Of a stretch of 64,000 nt of DNA, positions 43,033 to 53,054 are shown piece by piece. Source of the DNA: Paraphysomonas bandaiensis (Eukaryota; Chrysophyceae). The notes beneath the pieces are model-generated. The model was not told the origin of the DNA and ran no database searches. It worked only from the letters and a program-made list of their open reading frames with translations. The stretch is from assembly GCA_965644295.1 (NCBI GenBank), contig CBFFRP010000355.1, forward strand, positions 1-64,000. The letters are read 5' to 3'. The first letter of the stretch is position 1, and each line of letters begins with the position of its first letter. Made by a program: the position numbers and the translations under genes.

Positions 43033-43858
43033 AGGCATGGTGCTATATGGAGTGTTTTAGACGGAATGAACATCATATGTCAAGAATTTTATATCTATAT
43101 ATATTTTCTGCGTACAACCCTTGATACAGAGTATACATTTTTGGGTTCACTGCATTATTCCAAAAGTTTGTGTTAGTTGCTTTTTGCGTTATTTAATCAC
43201 CGTTATATTATCAATGAAGACGCTACTACTTCTCTTTTTTACGTTGGTATATTTTGATAATATATGCTACTTTGAAATTGTAATGGGCTACCTCACGCCT
43301 CAAGTTAACAATTGTGAAGTATGATTTGGATGGCAACAATCAAGTCTATTACACATGAGTATTCAGCTCAGAATTGTACACTTGTTGTAGTGGCTAATGG
43401 CATATTGTGAAGTGATCACAGCCTACTATCTACTATACCATCGACTAAATTAGTCTGCCTCTCAGTTTTAGGAATGAGCATTGCTGAAGTCCAAGAGTAA
43501 GTTTGAACCTTTAACTAGCTATATGTATTTTGTGCTGCTTATGATTTATGTATAACGCATAGTAACTGATATACACTCTCCAATATACCTCCTTGCTTAT
43601 CAGTATCAAATTGAAGCAGGTACTCGCTGTCAATAATTGACAATTAATTGTTACACAGCCCTGCGACTAATACAGGTATTCACGTTGCACATTTTAATCA
43701 GGTAAATTCTTCTGTTGATAGAATAGAATAACAACAACAAAGTGTTCAAAGTTCAAACTAAACATATAAACTCAATTCTCCACCATGTATACATAAAGTT
43801 ACAAAATCTAGTGCAAATTATTAACAACCAAACTATATTCTAACCACCTTAACCTTCA
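43033..43858. other. intergenic between convergent genes, hAT-like end
   Basis: No gene is supported. CAATTAATTGTTACACAGCC followed by CTG (about 43641-43663) matches the end found at 50282 and, inverted, resembles 56803; it may be a small nonautonomous hAT-type remnant. Confidence 0.4.
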
Positions 43859-44884
43859 TTACTGGGGAAATGCATGAATATTTTTATAATCCCAAGGAAC
43901 TCGTTTAGGCGGAAATCTTCCCATCTGATAGTCGTTTCTTACTTTCCGCATCTCGGCTTCAGTGTTCGTAACGAATGGACCTCTCCATGTAATCGGCTCG
44001 TTAAGCCTCTTTCCTGCGAATAACATCGCCCTCATTCCTTCAACCCCGGCCTGCAATCGAACACCACGTTTTTCAGTGGAGCTGGCGTCTAACTGCACAA
44101 TTCCTTGATATGGGACCGTCACGTCGCATATATCTCCGTTGCCTTTCCAAACATATACCAAACAATTGTCGGCATAATCAGGAATAGTGTGGCTATGTAT
44201 GGTGTTCGGTTGCAATATAAAATCAATAATCGAAACTTGGGCAGAAGAATTGAAAGGGCCAGTAACCATTCTTTGCATTGCGTCAACAGTTCCAGCTAGT
44301 ACTCGAGCTTCGCCGCCTGGAAAATCATGAACAGGGATATTTTCCGGTGGTTCTATTCCATATCGGGGATCTTCATTCTTCTTGTGCGATGGTACGTTTA
44401 TCCAAATCTGGAAGCCCATCACTGTTTCTCCAAAAGGAGTTCCACCACCTTCTGCATGCTCGACACCACTACCGACACTGATCCACTGCATCCCTGGCGA
44501 CTTAAATTCTCCCCTATTTCCGAGGGAATCACCGTGTCGACCAGTACCTGATATCAAGTATGACATGATATCCATTCCTTTATGGGGGTGCCAATTGATA
44601 GGAAACTCATCAGGATCTTCAGCTTTTCCTCGAGAAGGATACTCATATTGATCGCACATGAGAAATGGGTCTGTTTCTTGCGCTGGTATGCCCAGTGGAA
44701 ACGGCTGCATTACAGAGAAGCTAGGATCTCCTGTAGGGAATGTTTTCCTGGCGAGCTGAAGCTGTGAGTGGTGCATGTATTGTACGGGTTCAGAGAGTGT
44801 CGGAGACTCACACTCTTCACTTATATGAACTGAATACAGAGATCGCAGCAGCAGTATAAGAATGGGCACACAGTAAACCTTCAT
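43859..44884 (-). CDS. pirin family protein with a signal peptide
   Basis: 341 residues in a single exon. Residues 1-20 (MKVYCVPILILLLRSLYSVH) look like a cleavable signal peptide. The pirin cupin core follows: INWHPHKGMDIMSYLISG supplies two His metal ligands and GSGVEHAEGG supplies the third His and the Glu. The second cupin ends with ITWRGPFV and MRKVRNDYQMGRF, both typical of pirins. Pirins are usually iron-binding nuclear or cytosolic proteins (quercetin dioxygenase activity or transcription cofactor roles are described for family members), so secretion would be unusual. It is head to head with the Kir-like gene, with 304 bp between starts. Confidence 0.9.
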   Translation of the reverse strand: MKVYCVPILILLLRSLYSVHISEECESPTLSEPVQYMHHSQLQLARKTFPTGDPSFSVMQPFPLGIPAQETDPFLMCDQYEYPSRGKAEDPDEFPINWHPHKGMDIMSYLISGTGRHGDSLGNRGEFKSPGMQWISVGSGVEHAEGGGTPFGETVMGFQIWINVPSHKKNEDPRYGIEPPENIPVHDFPGGEARVLAGTVDAMQRMVTGPFNSSAQVSIIDFILQPNTIHSHTIPDYADNCLVYVWKGNGDICDVTVPYQGIVQLDASSTEKRGVRLQAGVEGMRAMLFAGKRLNEPITWRGPFVTNTEAEMRKVRNDYQMGRFPPKRVPWDYKNIHAFPQ

Positions 44885-45188
44885 ATTTAGAGTAGACGAT
44901 CATAATGTTTAAAGTAACACATGCTCATATATATCGCTCGTGTACTGCTGCACCACAGTTGATGTACCATTGTACAAGTACTCCGGTACTAATAATACAG
45001 TACACCCTCTGTGTACATATATTTCAAGTCAACAGCTATATGCGACACGGCACCACCATAAGACACACCGCACCGCACCGCACAATACTTAAGTCTAACA
45101 TTAGTGGCTACAGTGTTTTAACGGGTGCGGATATCCCAAGTCTGTGGATTACTCGTGGTTTGGCTTGTACCACTCTGTTTCGACTGCC

Positions 45189-47081
45189 ATGGACACCCCT
45201 ATGAGTGAAGAGAAGCGCCCGATTCTGCTTAATTTAGATTATGGTAACACTAAGACAGAAGTGTATTCTGTTCTTGCAAATAGAGGCCAAAACAGAAGTC
45301 AGCTGAAGTCATCTGCATCGAGCACTATTGAAGATAAACTTCAATCAAGTAGAATTATCGATAGGCGCAGTGCGTTTCATCAGAGCAGAGGAAAAATGAA
45401 TATACGGAAATTAATTCGACAGCGAGATTTGACTCTATTATATGCTGATGATTTGTTTCATACTCTTGTTGACGCACCCACTGTCAGAATGGTTTCTCTT
45501 CTATTAGCAGGATACATATCCATTATCACACTTTTTGCGATTGTGTACTTTTTCATCAGTGAGGTATTCCACTGTAACCTCGAAATATCGAATTTTGTTG
45601 AAGCCTACTTTTTTTCAATAGAAGTTATGGCAACAATAGGATTCGGCACGAGTGACATCTTTTTTGATGACTGTATTGGGGTTGCTGTTGTGTTAAGCTG
45701 TCAGATATGCACTAAAATAATAACAGATGCTCTTATCATCGGTGTAATATATTGTCGTGTCTCTCGTCCGAATAAGAGAGCATCTACAGTTGTGTTTAGT
45801 CGAAATGCCGTGATGAAAAGAATACGTGGAAGGCTATACTTCACTTTTCGCGTTTGCGAACTCAGGAAGCATCAGCTAGTCGAGGCTCATATTCGTTGTT
45901 ATGCTATTCGACATGAGCGAGATTGTGATTCTGGCGAAGTGACACCTTTCTGCAGCAGGTCCATGAGACTAAACCATCCCAATGATGAGCTTGGAGGTAT
46001 GCTCTTGATGTGTCTGCCTCAGGAAGTGGTGCATGAGTTAGATGCCTGGTCTCCGTTGATGCCCCCTCCTGAGTGGGGGTCAGCTGCTGGAGTGTACCAC
46101 TGGGATCCACCGGCCATGCAGCACGCTAGGTTACCGCGTTCGGGTGTCACTGGGAAGAATGCGTACGACCCTGACCTGTACACGTCCTACCCTGGAATAG
46201 CAAGACGTTCTGCAGGAGAAGAGCCAGGAGGAGCGTTCAGGTGTCGGTCTCGCGCTCCTGTCCCAGTGAACCTCGGCCATACAATGGAGGGGTCGTCCGC
46301 AGCTTCAACCCCTCCCCCACTGCAAAGACAAAACACATACAGGAGTAGACGCAAGCGAGCTACAGCTTTGTCACAACCTAAGGCTAGAGAGGCTGATAGT
46401 GGCGCAAGTTATTTTGAAATACTTCGGGCGCTGAGCTCTGCTAACCCTTCTCCGGACCCTTTTGAAGAGGAACCACTTCTTCATCATACACAGTATCGTC
46501 CAACAAGTGCAGACCTACGTAACTCAAGAACCACAAGCGGCGGAAACAAACCATTTCGCACAACATCCCCGATGGCGTCTGGCAGGCGTCCGTTTGCTGG
46601 CGCTGACACGAGTTCATCTCATGAAGACGGTGCGGGAGAAGAGCCATGGGAGAGAGAGGAAAAGGAAATGGTGTCCAGATTCATGGATGATCGATCGATT
46701 GAGGTTGTTGTCTTGGTGGAGGGTCAGGACTCGGCCACAGGTGGGGTAGTTCAAGCTCGACACTCGTACAAAATGAACGAAGTGGAGTGGTATACCTCCT
46801 TCATGCCTTGCGTCACTCAAGATGAGAACGATGGGGCGGCGATAATCGACTACTGTCTGTTTCACGAGACTGAGGCCAGTGTCGCGGCGTTTTATGCCAA
46901 ACATGAACAGGAGGTTGAGGTCGATGAGGAGACAGGTGGAATGAGAAGTTATAACTCTTTTGACGGTGCTGTATCTGTCAGCACCTTACCGCTGCAGTCT
47001 GGCATAGAAGAGAATGATACTGTGGTATCAAAGGCAGGCCGTGTGTTCAATTGGCTATATAGAAGTAGCACTGCTGGATAA
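45189..47081 (+). CDS. inward-rectifier-type (Kir) potassium channel with a long cytoplasmic insert
   Basis: 630 residues in one exon from the ATG at 45189. Two membrane helices flank the pore; the selectivity filter TIGFG is at about residues 148-152. RASTVVFSRNAVMKRIRG and LYFTFRVCELRKHQLVEAHI match the Kir cytoplasmic beta-sandwich, and VVHELDAWSPL matches the Kir H-x(I/L)D-x-x-SPL motif. A Ser/Pro/Arg-rich insert of roughly 190 residues (about 300-488) follows. The fold then resumes with SIEVVVLVEGQDSATGG and QARHSYKMNEVEWY, the usual TSY-x-x-E-x-x-W region. It forms a tetrameric K+ channel in a membrane. The insert is absent from ordinary Kir proteins and may be a regulatory or phosphorylated loop. 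Confidence 0.9.
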   Translation: MDTPMSEEKRPILLNLDYGNTKTEVYSVLANRGQNRSQLKSSASSTIEDKLQSSRIIDRRSAFHQSRGKMNIRKLIRQRDLTLLYADDLFHTLVDAPTVRMVSLLLAGYISIITLFAIVYFFISEVFHCNLEISNFVEAYFFSIEVMATIGFGTSDIFFDDCIGVAVVLSCQICTKIITDALIIGVIYCRVSRPNKRASTVVFSRNAVMKRIRGRLYFTFRVCELRKHQLVEAHIRCYAIRHERDCDSGEVTPFCSRSMRLNHPNDELGGMLLMCLPQEVVHELDAWSPLMPPPEWGSAAGVYHWDPPAMQHARLPRSGVTGKNAYDPDLYTSYPGIARRSAGEEPGGAFRCRSRAPVPVNLGHTMEGSSAASTPPPLQRQNTYRSRRKRATALSQPKAREADSGASYFEILRALSSANPSPDPFEEEPLLHHTQYRPTSADLRNSRTTSGGNKPFRTTSPMASGRRPFAGADTSSSHEDGAGEEPWEREEKEMVSRFMDDRSIEVVVLVEGQDSATGGVVQARHSYKMNEVEWYTSFMPCVTQDENDGAAIIDYCLFHETEASVAAFYAKHEQEVEVDEETGGMRSYNSFDGAVSVSTLPLQSGIEENDTVVSKAGRVFNWLYRSSTAG

Positions 47082-48423
47082 CTCAGCGGTGTTTACGTCA
47101 AATGACAAGAAATATGCTTGCGGTTATTTGTGTCGGAACCTGTACGTTAACACTAATTTGCTGGGGAAATTCTACCTACATGTCTTCCAGAATATATACG
47201 GCAATACCTGCCTTATATTCAGCTGTTTATGTGGAGAGCGAGTTCCCAACGCAGTCATATACGTATACAAACGCCTCATATATTACGAATTCTTACTTAC
47301 ACAAGGAGTACATGTGTATTGATATGTTATATTTAGTAGGTTGCCTGTTGCTTTCCATATTTTAAGTTTATTATATTTTTATCGAATTCGAAGGCGTTTA
47401 TGCGACATGGGAATGGCGATGTACCATTGACCTATGTATTTGCGGAGAGAAATATGGTACGAGAGAAGTAGATAGCAGCAAAATTTATAAGAATTCAATT
47501 GTGAAAGAGACTGTTATAATCTTACTATTATTGTTTTGCAGCAGTTCAGGAGGTCAGTCCAATCACACATCTCAGTGCTGTGCAAATGTTCTGTAAATGG
47601 TAATTTTCATTATACATGATCGTGTAGTGACGCGGATGTTGAGTTTTGCTGTTTGAGCAATTAAAGGCTGTAATTCTAAGGTATTGGAATTATGACCGTT
47701 AGTCCAAGAATACAGTAGTGGTTAACAGTATTATGAGAGCTAACAACATGATAGCTACTGTAGTAATGAAACTGAATATAATATATTGATCATACAAGAT
47801 AGTGACGGTGTAAGATCATACGAGAAATTATTAGTCGTAAAGATAACATGAAATTGATGAATGAGAAGAGATATTGATTATAATAATTATAACAATATTA
47901 ATGAGTGAAAACGTCCAGTTAACTTAGTAAATCATCCAATTGTGTCATAACTTGATAGCAAAGTCAAAACGAAAATTGTTGAAGGCGTTTTATTTTCAAA
48001 TTATCAATCCGATGGCGCTAATACAACGGAACTAGATTTTTTTGGTATAACTTTCTTGCTCCGACTGCAATTAACTTGTTATAGCGCTATAACTATATAG
48101 AACGGAAAGTTTTCAAAATTTCCTTCATAGATTTATATCATGGTATGTGCGTATGTGCCGCTCTGCTGATAGAATGGAACACGAAATCAGAGCAAAGAAT
48201 AATTAAGATATTATCAGTTACTTATAAGAATATAGACTATGTATACCATTTTGACAAAAGAATATATGGTATTTTCATTATTTCATTATAGAAGAATAGT
48301 TGTATATTGTCTATCAGGACTACTCCTGGGTGTAATATCGTTTACCTATAAAAAATTTCACAGTGCTAGCATTTTATTACATCAACGCCAATTACAAATA
48401 TATTTACACTTATTTACGCAATT
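47082..48423. repeat. intergenic with dispersed repeat X, third copy
   Basis: About 47630-47830 matches 28050-28230 (GTTGAGTTTTGCTGTTTGAG, then AGGTATTGGAATTATGACCG and CAGTAGTGGTTAACAGTATT). The rest of the interval, including AT-rich 47900-48240, shows no supported gene. Confidence 0.6.
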
Positions 48424-49101
48424 GAGTGGTTATAAGCACAGCCAAGGTCGTCTGCTTCAGCACCACAGCAGGTCCAAAGAGGCTTCTGTGTTGCAAAGCC
48501 GGACCATTCGGATGTCCATATGTACCCTTCTCAAGCAGCAATCTCTGTAGACCACGGACAGCTTCAACCTCCGAATCATTTACCAGATGGAATAATTGAG
48601 CATAACATGTTCACAACATAGCTCGTGCATAGAGCAGTGGTCGAGCGATACACTGCCCAGGATGATACCTCATCCGCTGGCTACAACTTAGAATCTCTCT
48701 TCTGATAAGATCAAGCCCACTTTCATCGCATGCAAGTGTGTGTCGAGCACTGTTAATCCACGCCTATCGAACTAAGTCTGCCTTGCGACGTATCTTTCAT
48801 CGGAGCTCCGCTCCATAAGTCCCCACACAGACATCATCCCACGTACATTACTACCACGGTCAATTATTCTAATGTTAGCTGGAGGAGTGGTGGTCTCTGT
48901 GCTGAAGGTTGAGTACGCAGGGTTACCGGGGGAGGAAACGAGATGACATATGTGCTGGGCAGAGGAAAATACACTGACGTTGCCGAGAGTTCCTGCCTGC
49001 AGAGTTATTTCTGCACACTTTAGCACCCACAGATAATTCAGTTGCACTAGGAAGAGCAGCAGTGAAATTGGACTCAAACAAAAATATTGAATAGCACTCA
49101 T
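48424..49101 (-). pseudogene. hypothetical multi-exon or decayed gene
   Basis: Starts at 49101 with a signal-peptide-like stretch (MSAIQYFCLSPISLLLFLVQ). The first frame stops near 48772. After an AG at about 48752 a second frame reads ARHTLACDESGLDLIRREIL to about 48618. A third, to the TAA at about 48424, contains VEAVRGLQRLLLEKG and RSLFGPAVVLKQTTLAV. The pieces look like real coding sequence and could be joined by small introns, but I cannot place all splice sites and recognise no family. Confidence 0.35.
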
Positions 49102-49489
49102 CTTTAAGCAGCTGTAAGCTACATAGACTTTCCATGCTTTTGAAAGTTATCTATGAATTGTTTGGAAACATCCAACTGTTCGAACCCTTCCTCAAACAAA
49201 CCTTCAGCAGCAGATGGAGGGCGAAGTTCCAAATTAGGAATCGGAGCCAATATCGCCTGATAGTAGGGTGTTTTTCACCCAACTTGAGGACTTTGATGAT
49301 GTGGCCGTCAGAAATGGGAATGCAGAGATTGTCAAAAATCGTATCCGCGACAGAGAAAAGCAGGATGGTCCAACTTGGCTCAGCATGCGAAGCAGCACGA
49401 AGGCTGGGATGCCAAGGTAGGGCAGCTTTACGTGGAGCTGGTCCCATGGATTCTTATGTTGAGAGAAACGTTTCTCCTTCCTCTCTTAA

Positions 49490-50282
49490 TGCGTTCAGAT
49501 GGTTGGAGTGGATAATTATAGGAATTTCCAGTTTTTCTTTTGTGGAGAAAGCGTTGACGAGAGCGAACACCAAACTGAAGCCAAAATATCAAGAAGCACA
49601 ATCATGAAATATCTGGATGCTTTGGCGCAGCAAGTTGAGAAGAAAGTGAAAGAAATGTTGCCTAATTCATTTCAATACCTTAATTCTGATATTCTTCCCT
49701 AGTACTAGCCATCACCTTGGTGCGGATTATGCGGACATGATTATGAATCAGACCTTCGAAAATGCTGTTGTGAAAGTTCAAAGCGGATTGGAGGACACTC
49801 TCACTCGACCTGAGAAGGCGCAGCTCAAATGTTTTTTGTTGGACAGAACTGATGAAGAAGAGAAAAAAGAAGATGATGGTGTCGACTCACTGACGAGAAG
49901 ACACCAAGTGCACCAAGAACAAAAGCGACTACGAACTACCAAACCAACTAATAAGTACCGCTGCTTGAAGCATATTTAGTCCACTACTACAGTAATTGTA
50001 TTGAAAGGCGGTTCGGTAGAGCAAGGATCAACATGAGTGATATGCGCAAATTTATGACACCTCATCGATTAAAGGCCCTTCTTATGTTCTTGCGCTTTAA
50101 TATATTTCTGTGGGATGCAAGTATGGTTGAAGATGCTATATATATGTGCTTGTAATGAGTAACTAATTTACTACTAGACAATAATTGGCACAATTAAATT
50201 GCAATTATAATTGCGTGAGCTGTAGCTAATAATTGCAGAAAACATTTGCAATTCAATTGCAATTAATTGTTACATAGCCCTG
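49490..50282 (+). mobile_element. hAT transposon remnant with right terminus
   Basis: Shifted frames on the plus strand read KISRSTIMKYLDALAQQVEK, then GADYADMIMNQTFENAV and a basic stretch, then RRFGRARINMSDMRKFMTPH and LKALLMFLRFNIFLWDASMV, a hAT C-terminal dimerisation pattern, to a stop at about 50156. The segment ends at 50282 with AATTAATTGTTACATAGCCC plus TG, whose inverse CAGGGCTATGTAAC resembles a hAT terminus. The left end was not found. It cannot encode an active transposase. Confidence 0.65.
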
Positions 50283-50360
50283 ATCTCCGGTACTTATCAC
50301 TTATCCCACAGAACACCACGAAAAGGTGCAAGTCTGACTTGTTGAGGGAATAGCCGTTAA
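50283..50360. repeat. R1 repeat tail fragment
   Basis: CTTATCCCACAGAACACCAC followed by GAAAAGGTGCAAGTC resembles 1405-1445 of the R1 zone. Confidence 0.5.
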
Positions 50361-50379
50361 TCTCAGCACTTCACAACAC

Positions 50380-50560
50380 AATCGTGTAACAACGGGCGAA
50401 TATCTGTTCACAGAAACTTTTAGTTTATCATTCCAGTCACTTATAATGTCACACATATCAGTAACTGAAACCATTCACCCGCTACACCTATGAGTTGATT
50501 TCGCAATTGCACACGATTAATTCACTTCAATAGCACAATATATATCACATAACATAAAGC
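50380..50560. repeat. dispersed repeat X, fourth copy
   Basis: CACATATCAGTAACTGAAAC, CACCTATGAGTTGATTT and CACTTCAATAGCACAATATA match about 37010-37130. The following stretch to 51094 holds no supported feature. Confidence 0.55.
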
Positions 50561-51094
50561 AAGAATAAGGTTACGTGTGAAGCAAAGTGTGCTTCAGTGT
50601 AATGTGCAATTTTAACATGTAAAAGTAAGTCAAAAAATGCTGAGTATAGGAAAAATACCCCGATATAAGTGTACCAGGTTTGGAGCACAAAATTATTATT
50701 TTGGCATTTTCCTTCCACTTAAATTAACCTAAAATCGATTGTATATATTCTAATACATGATGCTCTACCTGAATACTTAAAGTACAATTACCGAATTACA
50801 CACGACTCAATTTTGAGGGACAAAAACAGACCCTCGGTTTACTCTGTACTATACTATTATTAATTCTGCATTTACGTGTGTGTTCTTCGCCCATTGTTTA
50901 GTGTGTACGTCGAATCACAGTAGTTCTAAATAGCAAAGAATACAAGTACATCCTAAATATAAGAGTGTAGCGCAAAGTACAGAAACACCATAGCCAATCT
51001 GATATTCTAGCAAAGCAATTGCAGAGTGGCGGGCATGATATATACTCGGCTATCCCGTAGAACAACCAACCCAATACTACTATTGATGAAGTCG

Positions 51095-52585
51095 TCATGG
51101 GAACAGCGGTTGTTGTAAATTCCAGACAATGAGCTTACCATCACCACCACCAGTAGACACCACACATGAACTACAAGACTTGATAGACCATACTTCACCA
51201 GTATGATTTATAACAGTTTGGTCAATAACGACCAAGTCGTTTAAGCATTTCCAGGACCGAGCTATGATTTTTCCATCCGACAGTCCTACCAGGAGAAGGA
51301 TGGCATCTACAATATATCCATATATCATTTCACTATTTCATCAGTTTACAAACTAGTACCTAATCCATCCACCGTGGTTCCAAGAGCCGTCACAATACCG
51401 GTTTCCTCTGACCCGTAAAACAAATCTCCATTGGGTTGCCAAACCTTTACACAACAGTCCAATCCACCAGACACAACATACTCTCCATTATCTGGGGTAG
51501 TTACAAGGGTCATACACGATATTTCTTCCACATGTCCGCCAGCTGATGACGTAATATGTCCAACCCATTGCATTGTCGCCATATCCCAAACACATATTGT
51601 GCGGTCTATCGAGCCAGACCAGAGAATAGATCCTATAAACAGAATGAGAAAAGTTTTTTAGGGTCGATACCAGTGCATGTAAATTGCGAATTCTCAATCA
51701 CATTACGGTCAAACCTTGAAGGACCATGCATGTAACTCCTCTAATATGCCCCTCCAAAGCAGCAAGATGTGACACCGTGCCAGTGGCAGCACTGAGGGTC
51801 CACACGCGAATAACTCCCTCAACTCCCCCAGTGATGAGATGTAGATCTCCATCGACAACACGGACAATAAATTTGAGTACAGACATCGGGTGCGCATATG
51901 GCTTCTGCTCTGACAACTATAATACGACCATAAGATGTTTCTCACGTCACAAAATACACAGGTATTCAACAATGAGAGTCACATGTATTGAATTACAAAA
52001 GCGTACTTACGGATCTTACAATGACTGTAAACTACAGTACCTGAAGTTGAAATGTCTTTGGACTATCCGAGATACTCATTATATGCACTTGTCCTACAGT
52101 TACTCCTGGAAATTGATCTATATTCGCGTCCATTGACCAGATAATAAAGTTTTCAGCGATTTCAACATGTTGAACTGCACCATTGACCACGGATCCACCT
52201 TGCTTCTGCAAATTACAGCTAGTTGGGTTCCACGACCAATGATTTAACATATTATCCGCCGAGCCAGTGAAGAATGTTCCATCCGGCAGAGCAGCGAGAG
52301 CCTTTAACGGAGCCGTGTGAGCGGGTTCTTTAGCCACTAGACTTATGCAATGAGCATATCTGACATAACCATACGACCATATCATACACCATACGACACA
52401 TGACGATACACATACTTGCAGCTATCTCCATTCTTACACTTTCCCTGCATATGAAAGTTGCACACTCTCTTCCCAGGAGGTCCCCTGCCCCTCCCGCCCC
52501 CTCTACCACCCCGACCCTTACCACCAGATCGACCTGATCCAAACCGACCACGACCTCCATCTTGCTGCCTGCCGCCGAAATTCAT
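51095..52585 (-). CDS. CCCH zinc-finger and WD40-repeat protein (ZFWD-like), 5 exons
   Basis: Exons: 52416-52585, 52041-52359, 51715-51916, 51360-51632, 51095-51306; 391 residues, length divisible by three. The N terminus is an RGG-rich tract (GGRGRFGSGRSGGKGRGG), then a CCCH finger CNFHMQGKCKNGDSCKYAHC (CX7CX5CX3H, completed across the first intron). A beta-propeller follows with repeats ending in TGSADNMLNHW, TGGVEGVIRVWTL, SGSIDRTICVWDM, SGGLDCCVKVW and TGGGDGKLIVWNL. RGG, CCCH and WD40 in this order match the ZFWD proteins known best in plants and several protists, which are thought to bind RNA. It is divergent from the gene at 53055. Confidence 0.92.
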
Positions 52586-52631
52586 GAGTGATGCAAATAT
52601 ATTATGACATCAAACACACAAACAAGAACTC

Positions 52632-52940
52632 ATACATACATACATACATACATACATACATACATACATACATACATACATACATACATACATACATACA
52701 TACATACATACATACATACATACATACATACATACATACATACATACATACATACATACATACATGCATACATACATACATACATACATACATACATACA
52801 TACATACATACATACATACATACATACATACATACATACATACATACATACATACATACATACATACATACATACATACATACATACATACATACATACA
52901 TACATACATACATACATACATACATACATACATACATGCA
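52632..52940. repeat. ACAT/CATA microsatellite
   Basis: About 300 bp of CATA repeat with only two CATG interruptions (about 52763 and 52935). Open frames across it are artefacts of the 4-bp unit. It sits between the divergent starts at 52585 and 53055. Confidence 0.97.
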
Positions 52941-53054
52941 TACCTCTACTGCTGTACATGTATACAGTTTTCTGCAGGCAGTATCTATGTAGGAGTATCT
53001 GGCTCTTGAACAGATGCTCATCAATTAGGTTGAACACTTGTAGACAGGTTAATC

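Noticed and set aside
46441-46904. Minus-strand and shifted frames over the Kir insert
   Set aside because: They are shadows of the 630-residue channel frame, which has conserved motifs on both sides.
49134-49447. Overlapping open frames on both strands as separate genes
   Set aside because: They have no domain or splice support; they sit at the edge of the hAT remnant and the signal does not favour either strand.
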